DNA from: Bdellovibrionales bacterium
GTDB taxonomy: Bacteria > Bdellovibrionota_G > JALEGL01 > JAGRAY01
NCBI GenBank assembly: GCA_020434375.1
Contig: JAGRAY010000016.1
Span: 4,268-18,969, forward strand
Reading direction: 5' to 3'
DNA length: 14,702 nt
Part shown: piece after piece, positions 7,915 through 14,655 of the stretch
Layout: every line of letters starts with the position of its first letter
Position numbering within the stretch: position 1 is the stretch's first letter
Notes under the pieces: model-generated
Told to the model about the DNA's origin: nothing
The model's input: only the letters and a program-made list of their open reading frames with translations
Database searches by the model: none
Translations under genes and position numbers: made by a program

Positions 7915-10389
7915 ATGTTTAATGACAATGAGAATGAAAAACCGTCCAGTGCACCTTCCAAATCAGAAGAGGTAACGCCTATTCGAAGAAAAGTGCCAAT
8001 GTTGCCTCTCCGAGACATTGTGGTTTTTCCCAACATGGTCGTTCCACTTTATGTTGGCCGCCAAAAATCGATTAATGCTCTTGAGTACTCTTTATCTACA
8101 AATAAAGATTTACTCCTGTGTGCACAAAAAAAGGCAAAAAATAACGAGCCTACTGCCGAAGATATTTATGAAATTGGCACACTCTCAACGCTTTACAATA
8201 ATGTTCAAAAACTTCCTGATGGAACCATTAAATTGCTCGTCGAAGGAAAGCGCAGAGCAAGAATTATTTCTTACGAACCCCACGAAGATTTTTTCATGGT
8301 TGAAATTGAAGATCTTCCAACAACTCAGGGTGTTTCGATAGAGAACGAGGCGCTCATGCGTGCCGTTCATACGACTTTTGAAGCCTACGTCAAACTCAAC
8401 AAACAAATTCCACCCGAAATGCTGATGTCTGTAGCTGCTATTGATGATGCTTCAAGACTAGCCGACACCATCGCAGCTCATATGAAACTTAAACTCAGTG
8501 AAAAACAAGAAATTCTTGAAACCACTGACGCTTCCGAGCGCCTAGAAAAACTGAATCTCATTATGCAAAATGAGATTGAAATTTTGCAAGTTGAGAAAAG
8601 AATTCAATCACGTGTCAAAAAACAGATGGAAAAAACTCAGAAAGAGTACTACCTCAATGAACGCATGCAGGCCATTCAAAAAGAACTTGGCGAAAAAGAC
8701 GAGTTCAAGAATGAAATGCAAGAAGTCGAAGAAAAAATAAAGGCTAAAAAGATGTCAAAAGAGGCATCTCAAAAAGTGAATAAAGAGTTTAAAAAGCTGA
8801 AAATGATGTCTCCGATGTCTGCAGAGGCAACGGTGGTTCGTAACTACATCGATTGGATCATTTCACTGCCGTGGTATGATTTCACGCAAGACAAGCTCGA
8901 TATTGACATGGCCGAAGCAAGCCTTGATAAAGATCACTACGGCCTTGAAAAAGTTAAGAAAAGAATATTAGAGTATCTTGCCGTTCAAAAACTAGTTGAA
9001 AAACTCAAAGGCCCAATTCTTTGCTTTGTGGGGCCTCCAGGAGTGGGCAAAACTTCGTTGGCTCGTTCGATTGCAACAGCGACAGGCAGAAAATTCATTC
9101 GCATGTCTGTGGGTGGTGTGCGTGATGAGGCTGAAATTCGTGGACACCGAAGAACTTATATTGGCGCGCTTCCAGGAAAGATCATTCAATCCCTTAAAAA
9201 AGCTGGAAGTTCAAACCCAGTTTTCTTAATTGACGAAATCGACAAAATGTCGATGGATTTTCGGGGAGACCCTTCTTCTGCATTGCTCGAAGTTTTGGAT
9301 CCTGAGCAAAACAACTCTTTCAACGATCATTACCTAGATCTGGATTATGATCTTTCTAGAGTCATGTTTGTGGCAACAGCAAATTCTCTGCATACGATTC
9401 CATCGCCTCTGCTCGATCGCATGGAGGTCATCAAGCTTACGGGGTATACAGAAGAGGAAAAACTCGCGATTGCTAAGCGCTATCTTATTTCCAAACAAAT
9501 CGAGGCCAACGGCTTAAAATCAACTCAGATAAATTTTTCTGAGAATGGACTTAAGATGATTATTCGACGATATACCAAAGAAGCTGGCGTGCGAAGTCTT
9601 GAGCGCGAGATCTCATCGATATGTCGACAAGTTGCAAAAGAAGTTGTCAAAGAAGGACAGCAGCATCGTGTACACGTGAATTCATCTCTTATTCCAAAAT
9701 TTCTTGGCATACCCAAGTTTAGATTTGGGGTTGCTCATGAGCAAGATACTATCGGACTTACGACAGGTTTGGCTTGGACCGAACTTGGAGGAGACTTATT
9801 GGCCATTGAAGTGGGCATTATGCCAGGAAAAGGAAAGCTTACAATGACAGGAAAGCTTGGTGACGTTATGCAAGAGTCCGCACAAGCGGCCATGTCTTAT
9901 ATTCGATCTCATGCCAAAACATTTGGTTTAACCGATGATTTTAATCAAAAAATCGATGTTCATATTCACGTTCCAGAAGGAGGAATTCCAAAAGATGGTC
10001 CATCTGCCGGAGTGACAATGGCAACTTCGCTAGCATCTGCGCTACTAAAAATTCCTGTTCGAAGCGACGTTGCGATGACAGGTGAAATCACCATTCGAGG
10101 GAGGGTGTTGCCCATAGGCGGTCTCAAAGAAAAAATTATGGCAGCCCATCGAGGCAATATTAAAACTGTGATCATACCAAAAGAGAACGAAAAGGATCTC
10201 AATGAGATTCCTCAAACGATCTTAAAAGACATGAAGATTGTTTCAGTCGAACACGCCGATGAGGTTTTGCGACTGGCACTGGTGCTCGAAAAACCCGAAG
10301 AATTTTTAAAGAATCCGACTGATGTGACGCTCTCTATTTTTGAGGCCACTCAGGATAAAATATCAAAACAAAATCCTCTAATAAACTAG
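7915..10389 (+). CDS. lon: ATP-dependent protease Lon (LonA type)
   Basis: Soluble AAA+ serine protease that degrades misfolded and short-lived regulatory proteins. Domain order is complete over 824 aa: N-terminal substrate-binding LON domain (about 26-215), a long charged coiled-coil linker (about 220-300), the AAA+ module with Walker A GPPGVGKT at 373-380 and Walker B FLIDEID at 437-443, and the protease domain with the dyad Ser697 (PKDGPSAG) and Lys740 (GGLKEK). The 43-residue spacing between Ser and Lys equals that in E. coli Lon. The first 25 residues are polar and Ser/Glu-rich, a common variable tail. AAAGGAG lies 5 bases before the ATG. It follows clpX at 107 bp and probably has its own promoter there. 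A hairpin lies 11 bp after the stop. Confidence 0.98.
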   Translation: MFNDNENEKPSSAPSKSEEVTPIRRKVPMLPLRDIVVFPNMVVPLYVGRQKSINALEYSLSTNKDLLLCAQKKAKNNEPTAEDIYEIGTLSTLYNNVQKLPDGTIKLLVEGKRRARIISYEPHEDFFMVEIEDLPTTQGVSIENEALMRAVHTTFEAYVKLNKQIPPEMLMSVAAIDDASRLADTIAAHMKLKLSEKQEILETTDASERLEKLNLIMQNEIEILQVEKRIQSRVKKQMEKTQKEYYLNERMQAIQKELGEKDEFKNEMQEVEEKIKAKKMSKEASQKVNKEFKKLKMMSPMSAEATVVRNYIDWIISLPWYDFTQDKLDIDMAEASLDKDHYGLEKVKKRILEYLAVQKLVEKLKGPILCFVGPPGVGKTSLARSIATATGRKFIRMSVGGVRDEAEIRGHRRTYIGALPGKIIQSLKKAGSSNPVFLIDEIDKMSMDFRGDPSSALLEVLDPEQNNSFNDHYLDLDYDLSRVMFVATANSLHTIPSPLLDRMEVIKLTGYTEEEKLAIAKRYLISKQIEANGLKSTQINFSENGLKMIIRRYTKEAGVRSLEREISSICRQVAKEVVKEGQQHRVHVNSSLIPKFLGIPKFRFGVAHEQDTIGLTTGLAWTELGGDLLAIEVGIMPGKGKLTMTGKLGDVMQESAQAAMSYIRSHAKTFGLTDDFNQKIDVHIHVPEGGIPKDGPSAGVTMATSLASALLKIPVRSDVAMTGEITIRGRVLPIGGLKEKIMAAHRGNIKTVIIPKENEKDLNEIPQTILKDMKIVSVEHADEVLRLALVLEKPEEFLKNPTDVTLSIFEATQDKISKQNPLIN

Positions 10390-10400
10390 CCTAGAATATG

Positions 10401-10439
10401 ATGAGTGCCTATGACCTTCGCTGTGTCATAGGCACTCAT
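10401..10439. terminator. Perfect 15-bp inverted repeat after lon (terminator-like hairpin)
   Basis: ATGAGTGCCTATGAC at 10401-10415 and its exact reverse complement at 10425-10439 flank a 9-base loop (10416-10424). It starts 11 bp past the lon stop, the place expected for a terminator. No T-run follows on either strand, so it is not a textbook intrinsic terminator; it could stabilise the 3' end of the lon mRNA, act with Rho, or be a protein-binding site. Confidence 0.6.
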
Positions 10440-10504
10440 GTAAATCTTGCGTACACAGACCCGGCACGTTGCATTTGATCAACATAATATTCATTTAAAT
10501 TCAA

Positions 10505-10526
10505 TAGGTTACATGAACAAAACCTA
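10505..10526. promoter_or_regulatory. Dyad TAGGTT-N10-AACCTA upstream of the 157-aa lipoprotein gene
   Basis: Six-base perfect arms (10505-10510 and 10521-10526) with ten bases between, in the otherwise gene-free 220-bp stretch between lon and the next gene. It could be an operator, but arms this short can occur by chance. I found no convincing sigma-70 promoter pair in the rest of this gap. Confidence 0.2.
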
Positions 10527-10609
10527 CTCCTCTTGAAGGCATGATTATTGCTGTACATAGAAGTCTGATGTTAAAATTTTTAATCCTAAAATGAGATGAG
10601 GAAATTAAG

Positions 10610-11083
10610 ATGAAAAATATATGGATATTAATCGGCATCTTTATCGGGGCTATTTTGAACTCCAGCTGCAGCTCAGAGTCTGCAAATGGTCTTTATTCAT
10701 GTGACAATATAAGTCAAGTATCAGCACTTCAAAATCCGTCTGGCGACTGTACAACAACGCAAAGCGGCTTGTGGACACGACACGATATTATTATTCATGG
10801 AGAAGAGACTAGCTATTTTAAAACTTGCTCTCTTGAAACCGCCGAAATCCCTCAATCAGAGTATGATATCCCTTTTTCAGAATTTCCAGATCAATTAACC
10901 CAACAGGGTCTCAGCATTGATTCAATGATCAGTTACCAAAAAAACACGAGGTGCATTAGCGGATCAGTAAATTACTCAGGAAATAATTTTGTAGGTCAAC
11001 GGTCAATCGTTTACTATAGAAATATCGCATTCACACAAGAACCAGTGCCATCACAACCAGCCGATTCAACTTTAAGGAACTAA
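10610..11083 (+). CDS. Small predicted lipoprotein of unknown function (157 aa)
   Basis: The ATG has GAGGAAA as ribosome site 8-10 bases upstream. The N-terminus MKNIWILIGIFIGAILNSSC is a short lipoprotein signal with a Ser-rich lipobox-like end, so Cys20 is the likely lipidated residue. The mature part holds four more cysteines (31, 47, 73 and 114), enough for two disulphide bonds. It is polar and rich in Ser, Thr, Gln and Asn, with a Pro-containing loose tail (QEPVPSQPADS). No known family. It stands alone between the lon hairpin and the repeat next to tRNA-Val, which lies on the opposite strand. The function cannot be inferred; periplasmic or outer-membrane location is likely. Confidence 0.75.
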   Translation: MKNIWILIGIFIGAILNSSCSSESANGLYSCDNISQVSALQNPSGDCTTTQSGLWTRHDIIIHGEETSYFKTCSLETAEIPQSEYDIPFSEFPDQLTQQGLSIDSMISYQKNTRCISGSVNYSGNNFVGQRSIVYYRNIAFTQEPVPSQPADSTLRN

Positions 11084-11093
11084 TATCTTCTAG

Positions 11094-11133
11094 TTATTAT
11101 TTTTCGCCACCTATGGTGGGCGGTGAGGGATTC
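11094..11133. repeat. Direct repeat copy A: duplicated 3' end of tRNA-Val plus trailer
   Basis: Positions 11107-11133 repeat exactly the 27 bp at 11277-11303, which cover 20 bases of the tRNA-Val 3' end with its CCA plus trailer. Similarity continues into the T-rich trailer (11094-11106 against 11264-11276) with few changes and one length difference. Copy A lacks the rest of the tRNA, so it is a fragment and not a second gene. The offset between copies is 170 bp. Confidence 0.85.
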
Positions 11134-11263
11134 CCTCCAGGTCTCGCGCGCTTGCGCGCTCGCCTTCCGGCCCGCTCTCGGCAGCCGCCCTAAAGGGCCC
11201 CCGGCTGCCTCCGACCGTTCGATTCCCTCTTCTGGAATTCACGCTCGCCAGCTCGCGTTCAAT
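11134..11263. repeat. GC-rich structured cassette between the two tRNA-Val 3'-end copies
   Basis: By my count about three quarters of the bases in 11134-11220 are G or C, far above the surroundings. It contains GCGCGCTTGCGCGC (11145-11158) and a long hairpin, GGCAGCCG at 11180-11187 with CGGCTGCC at 11202-11209 and an inner CCCT-AA-AGGG. There is no credible protein: the minus-strand frame across it (11111-11401) is the usual false frame of a tRNA. The rest of the 11084-11426 gap holds only the tRNA, the repeats and the promoter region. Confidence 0.6.
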
Positions 11264-11303
11264 TATTATTTTTTGCCCACCTATGGTGGGCGGTGAGGGA
11301 TTC
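11264..11303. repeat. Direct repeat copy B: genuine 3' end of tRNA-Val plus trailer
   Basis: This is the parent of copy A and overlaps the tRNA gene. It also contains GCCCACC (11275-11281), TAT, GGTGGGC (11285-11291), a perfect 7-bp inverted repeat in which the tRNA 3' acceptor strand can pair with its own trailer. Confidence 0.85.
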
Positions 11304-11358
11304 GAACCCCCGACCCTCTGCGTGTAAAGCAGACGCTCTCCCGCTGAGCTAACCGCCC
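11284..11358 (-). tRNA. tRNA-Val (anticodon UAC)
   Basis: Read on the minus strand, the gene starts GGGCGGTTAGCTCAG and folds into a full cloverleaf. The acceptor stem is GGGCGGT (11358-11352) with ACCGCCC (11294-11288). The D arm is GCTC/GAGC. The anticodon stem TCTGC/GCAGA encloses the loop TTTACAC with anticodon TAC at 11326-11324. The T arm has GGTTCGAATCC. The discriminator is A, and CCA is encoded (11286-11284). Valine codons GUA and related are read. A fragment of its 3' end is duplicated downstream. Confidence 0.95.
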
Positions 11359-11383
11359 TGATCGAATTTATACAGGTGCAGCC

Positions 11384-11412
11384 TGTATATCTTTTACACA
11401 AAATCCTGTAAA
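11384..11412 (-). promoter_or_regulatory. Candidate tRNA-Val promoter with overlapping dyads
   Basis: On the minus strand: TTTACA (11412-11407), exactly 17 bp, TATACA (11389-11384), about 25 bp before the tRNA. Two inverted repeats overlap it: TTTACA-N8-TGTAAA at 11393-11412 and TATACAGG-N5-CCTGTATA at 11369-11389. These could be operator sites and could also affect the divergent gene at 11427. Confidence 0.5.
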
Positions 11413-11426
11413 CTTCTTTTGATTAC

Positions 11427-12032
11427 ATGATCAATTGTAGAAGTTCTCTTTTATTGCTTTTGTTCAGTTCTTGTTGTCTTTCGTCGACCCTTTCAATCAA
11501 TGAAATCAAACGACTTGACAAGGGTGAAGTCATTACAACGCTTGAAAAAATTCCTGGAACCAAATACGACAAAGCCACAAGTATCGGCACTGTTGATGCA
11601 TCACCTCAAAAAGTATACGATATTTTGATCGACTTTGAGAGCTATGAAAGCTTTATTCCTAAGGTAAAAGAAAGTTCTGTCTTAAAAAAAGAAGATCAAG
11701 TTGTTTATTATAAAAGTCATGTGAATATGCCTTGGCCTATTTCAGATATCTTCTATAACTGTAAGGCTACTTTGCATCCTGAAAATTATTCCATTGATTT
11801 TGAGCTCGTTCCTGGAACAGGAATAGGCGTGAAGAGTTTTGAAGGAAGTTGGCATTTTGAAGCATACAAATCAAACCCGAAGATCACGCTCGCACGCTAT
11901 ATTCTTCACTATGAACCTGAAACAAATTATCCTGCATGGGCTGTACGAATAGGTTCAAAAGCAACCATCGGAAAAAACATTATTGCCGTTAGACAAAGGG
12001 TTAAGGAACTTGAAAACTTGGCTTCAAAATAA
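11427..12032 (+). CDS. Exported SRPBCC/START-like domain protein
   Basis: A 201-aa protein with an N-terminal hydrophobic export signal (SSLLLLLFSSCCLSS); the paired Cys suggests either a lipoprotein or signal-peptidase-I cleavage, unclear which. Residues about 48-195 look like the START/polyketide-cyclase (SRPBCC) fold, a lipid- or hydrophobe-binding cavity: ASPQKVYDILIDFESYESFIPKVKES is the typical first helix region, then VNMPWPISDIFYNC, FEGSWHFEA and a long C-terminal helix ending VRQRVKELENL. Proteins of this sort bind small hydrophobic ligands; the ligand here is unknown. The ATG has no ribosome site, and the gene may be leaderless or weakly translated. It overlaps the following GT-C gene by 23 bp or more, so the two are likely coupled. 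Confidence 0.8.
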   Translation: MINCRSSLLLLLFSSCCLSSTLSINEIKRLDKGEVITTLEKIPGTKYDKATSIGTVDASPQKVYDILIDFESYESFIPKVKESSVLKKEDQVVYYKSHVNMPWPISDIFYNCKATLHPENYSIDFELVPGTGIGVKSFEGSWHFEAYKSNPKITLARYILHYEPETNYPAWAVRIGSKATIGKNIIAVRQRVKELENLASK

Positions 12033-13659
12033 ATATTTTTACTTGCCTTTGATTTTTGCTATCTGCTTCGCCTTTTTTGGACGATCTTTACATTATGAGT
12101 TTACTGATTGGGACGATCCTTGGATTATTACTCAAAACCCTATTGTTACCCAATTTTCAATGGATTCTATAAAATCCATCTGGTTTGATTTTTCTTCAGA
12201 TGTTCGAGGCACTCTTGGAAAAGAATATCTCCCTATTCGAGACATGAGTTTCATGTTTGATTACGCCCTGTTTAATGAAAACCCCAAATGGTATCACGTT
12301 GAAAATGTTCTTTTATATAGCATAGACTGCGCACTGCTTTTTATTTTTTTGTGCACTTTTTTTACAAAACCTCCCTTTGCATTTGCAGCTACATTATTTT
12401 TTATTTTTCATCCTAGCCACGTAGAGTCCGTGGCATGGATTTCAGAGAGAAAAAGTCTTCTGTCTTTTGCATTTTTATTTTTGGGATTGATTTTAGCCCT
12501 AAAAAATCTCTCCAAAAAAACAAAGTACTCCTTGGGATTGGGTTTCGCATTAATATGCTTTTCGTTAGCGATATTTTCTAAATCAACTGCTATTATCTAT
12601 GGTCCTCTCTTGTTATTGTTAATCACCTTGAAAACATCTCACTTATTTTCTGCAAAGAAAACTAAGATTTTTTTAGGAATTGTCTTCTTTCAAACATGCG
12701 CGCATTTGGCTTTAGCCATTGGAGTTGGAAAACAAATAGGAATGATCAAAACATGGATGGGCAATTCAATTCAATCACACTTCCTAACGGTGCCCTATTT
12801 ATACGCTAAATACCTCATGGATACTTTTTTTCCTTTAAAAATTAAACCGCTTGTTGAGATTTCACCTGTGAAATCATGGATGAGTGTGTATTTTATCGCT
12901 CCTTATTTGTTATTAGTTATTGCACTGGTCATTTGCGCCTACTACAAGAAGAAACGAAATGTATGGTCTTTTTCGCTTCTATGGTTTTGGATTCTCCTAT
13001 TGCCCGTTCTACAAATTGTTCCCATCCCTAATCGATATGCCCTGCGGTATTTGTTTTTACCTTCGACAATGCTTTGCTTTGTAGTTTTGGGCTTAATCCA
13101 GACCAGTTCCTTAAAAAAATACAAAATTGCGGTTGTAATTGGGTTAACTGTTTACCTAGGATTTTTTATTACCCAATCGTCTCTTGCGCTTCCCATGTGG
13201 AAAAACTGTGAAACTCTGTGGGAAAAGGCAAACGTATATCCTGATCATCAAAAGCGCGTAATGACGAGTCTATTTAAGTGTTATAAAAACACAGGTCGTC
13301 ATGAGAAGGCAAAAATACTTGGGCATGATCTATTGGTTAAGTTTCCGCGAACGCCTGAAATCCTGACAGATCTTGGATCGATTGCTCTTTTGGAAGGTCA
13401 ATTTGATACCGCGAGAACGTATTTTTTGGCAGCCTATCATGTTCATCACAATCAAAACGAATACGAAAACAATATGGCTATAAGCTTTTTACGACAAGGT
13501 CATGTCAAAAAAGCTAGATTCTATTTAATCAAAATATTAAAACGTGACCCCACTTATGCGCCAGCTAAGAAAAACTTAGACGCCATCCAATCCACACCAA
13601 AAAAGCCAACAAGAAAGAAAAGAAAATTTTCAAAGCAGCGGAAGAATGCTAAACATTGA
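12010..13659 (+). CDS. TMTC-like GT-C family membrane protein with C-terminal TPRs
   Basis: Numbering is from a TTG at 11983. I prefer the TTG at 12010, which has AAAGGG nine bases upstream, although the frame opens earlier; no ATG is near. The protein has about ten hydrophobic segments between residues 18 and 405, then a soluble C-terminal part. Asp44-Asp45 in TDWDDPW after the first membrane segment is where GT-C glycosyltransferases carry their catalytic Asp pair. FHPSHVESVAWISERKSLLS at 142-161 is the hallmark of bacterial proteins related to TMTC O-mannosyltransferases, which carry DUF1736-like and TPR parts. Residues about 425-545 form TPR-like helices, followed by a very basic tail (KKPTRKKRKFSKQRKNAKH). 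A sugar donor and acceptor cannot be read from the sequence. It overlaps the SRPBCC gene and lies 3 bp before the deformylase gene. Confidence 0.8.
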   Translation: MKTWLQNKYFYLPLIFAICFAFFGRSLHYEFTDWDDPWIITQNPIVTQFSMDSIKSIWFDFSSDVRGTLGKEYLPIRDMSFMFDYALFNENPKWYHVENVLLYSIDCALLFIFLCTFFTKPPFAFAATLFFIFHPSHVESVAWISERKSLLSFAFLFLGLILALKNLSKKTKYSLGLGFALICFSLAIFSKSTAIIYGPLLLLLITLKTSHLFSAKKTKIFLGIVFFQTCAHLALAIGVGKQIGMIKTWMGNSIQSHFLTVPYLYAKYLMDTFFPLKIKPLVEISPVKSWMSVYFIAPYLLLVIALVICAYYKKKRNVWSFSLLWFWILLLPVLQIVPIPNRYALRYLFLPSTMLCFVVLGLIQTSSLKKYKIAVVIGLTVYLGFFITQSSLALPMWKNCETLWEKANVYPDHQKRVMTSLFKCYKNTGRHEKAKILGHDLLVKFPRTPEILTDLGSIALLEGQFDTARTYFLAAYHVHHNQNEYENNMAISFLRQGHVKKARFYLIKILKRDPTYAPAKKNLDAIQSTPKKPTRKKRKFSKQRKNAKH

Positions 13660-13662
13660 GCC

Positions 13663-14247
13663 ATGTCTTCGCTACCTATTGTAAGATTGGGGCATCCATC
13701 ACTAAGGATGAAGTCAAAACCAGTTTCAAAAGATGAGCTTCAGCGAAACTATGTTCAAAGGTTTCTTGATGACCTTGTAGATACGTGCATTGCGGCCAAT
13801 GGTGCTGGCATTGCTGCACCGCAAGTGGGCATAAATCGCCAGATCATCATCGTGAATCTTGAAAAGCCAAACTCAAGATATCCTGACCGTGAGGGTTATC
13901 CTACCACCATTGCCATTAATCCAGTGGTAAAGCATATGTCAAAAAATTTGAGTAGCGACTGGGAGGGCGATCTTTCGTTTGGCCTCCGTGGGCTAGTACC
14001 CCGGCCAGAGTCATGCGAAATCCACTTCTGGGATCGCCAGGGTCGAGACCGTAAAATTAAGCTGAGTGGCTTTGTAGCGCGAGTTTTCCAACATGAAATC
14101 GATCACCTTCACGGTATTTTGCTCATCGACCGCGTCAAACACAAGGAAACAATTTGTGAGGTGAGCGAATGGCAGAAGTATTGGGGGGACCGGAAGTCTC
14201 TACCAGAGCCCATCGGAGACCCCTATAAATTCCCAGAAGAACTTTGA
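13663..14247 (+). CDS. Peptide deformylase homologue with Cys-to-Asp change in motif II
   Basis: Peptide deformylase removes the formyl group from the N-terminal Met of new proteins. Motif I GAGIAAPQ is intact (47-54, Gln54) and motif III HEIDHLHG is intact (144-151; His144, His148 and catalytic Glu145). Motif II, normally EGCLSVPG, reads EGDLSFG at 101-107: the metal-ligand Cys is Asp103 (codon 13969-13971), and the usual VP pair is replaced by one Phe, a one-residue deletion. The rest is a normal 194-aa fold (GLRGLVPRPES after motif II). It may bind metal with an Asp, or be inactive or altered in substrate. The ATG is 3 bp after the GT-C gene's stop, so they probably share a transcript. I leave the symbol empty because a canonical def is likely to exist elsewhere. 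Confidence 0.9.
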   Translation: MSSLPIVRLGHPSLRMKSKPVSKDELQRNYVQRFLDDLVDTCIAANGAGIAAPQVGINRQIIIVNLEKPNSRYPDREGYPTTIAINPVVKHMSKNLSSDWEGDLSFGLRGLVPRPESCEIHFWDRQGRDRKIKLSGFVARVFQHEIDHLHGILLIDRVKHKETICEVSEWQKYWGDRKSLPEPIGDPYKFPEEL

Positions 14248-14267
14248 CAGAGGAACTGTGAGGAACT

Positions 14268-14296
14268 TTGACCAAATCTTAATAGACTGCTACAAG
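14268..14296 (+). promoter_or_regulatory. Candidate tRNA-Asp promoter
   Basis: TTGACC (14268-14273), exactly 17 bp, TACAAG (14291-14296), ending 17 bp before the tRNA-Asp 5' end. The -35 lies in a short direct repeat: GAACTTTGAC occurs at 14239-14248 and again at 14263-14272, the first giving a perfect TTGACA but without a partner -10. Confidence 0.5.
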
Positions 14297-14313
14297 GGCC
14301 GTTCAGCTGCAGC

Positions 14314-14390
<77 letters not shown>

Positions 14391-14430
14391 TTTGACTCTT
14401 AGAACGAGTTCTCGCATTCAACCAAATGCA

Positions 14431-14616
14431 CTATTTCTTAATCTTCCTCTTAGCTAAGCTCAAAAAGCTGCTCAACTCATCCTCAGAACGAAAGCTTCTT
14501 TTGGGGATCACCGAGTACATTTTCTCCCCATATACCAACTGCACTAGGGCCTCATCCTCAATCAAATCGCTGTAAAAATCCCACTTCAGTTTGGAGTCTG
14601 AGGACGCTTCCTCTTG
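14431..14616 (-). pseudogene. C-terminal remnant of a YcxB-like protein
   Basis: A minus-strand frame of 61 codons ends in TAG at 14433-14431 and is closed upstream by an in-frame TGA at 14619-14617. It has no suitable start at its beginning. The peptide (SKLKWDFYSDLIEDEA, then VYGEKMYSVIPKRSFRS and a charged helix) matches my memory of the C-terminal YcxB-like domain, which ends with IIPKRAF-like and a basic helix. The usual N-terminal membrane helices are missing. A different minus-strand frame from about 14702 to 14640 encodes a hydrophobic stretch (LLPVVLFVLRLL) that could be another piece, suggesting decay or deletion. No function expected. The remnant lies just beyond the tRNA-Asp 3' end. 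Confidence 0.5.
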
Positions 14617-14643
14617 TCAAATAACTTTGCAGTGTATTATAAA
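14614..14643 (+). promoter_or_regulatory. Candidate sigma-70 promoter at the right edge
   Basis: TTGTCA (14614-14619), 18 bp, TATAAA (14638-14643); with 17 bp the -10 would be TTATAA. It is followed 12 bp later by the ATG of a possible gene. A minus-strand TATAAT also occurs here (14641-14636), so the direction is not certain. Confidence 0.4.
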
Positions 14644-14655
14644 GGCGAAAGTTCG

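Noticed and set aside
10462..10477. Sigma-54-like GGCAC...TTGCA before the 157-aa lipoprotein gene
   Set aside because: The spacing between the GG and GC elements is too short for a -24/-12 promoter.
11264..11291. Intrinsic terminator formed by the GCCCACC/GGTGGGC hairpin and the T-run
   Set aside because: The T-run precedes the hairpin on the plus strand and is an A-run after it on the minus strand, so it has the wrong polarity for either transcript.
11094..11303. Integrated mobile element with attL/attR at tRNA-Val
   Set aside because: Only about 130 bp lie between the repeats and there is no integrase or other gene, so an intact element is excluded; a relic stays possible.
11369..11389. 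LexA-type SOS box in the tRNA-Val promoter
   Set aside because: The symmetric arms are in the order CAGG...CCTG, the inverse of the E. coli CTGT...ACAG box, so there is no support for LexA.
11111..11401. Minus-strand open frame of 96 codons across tRNA-Val and the GC-rich cassette
   Set aside because: Its middle (SSAGERLLYTQRVGGSNPSPP) is the familiar false translation of a tRNA gene, and the rest reads the repeat; no protein evidence.
14401..14412. AGAAC-GA-GTTCT as a terminator of tRNA-Asp
   Set aside because: Only 5 bp with a 2-base loop and no T-run.
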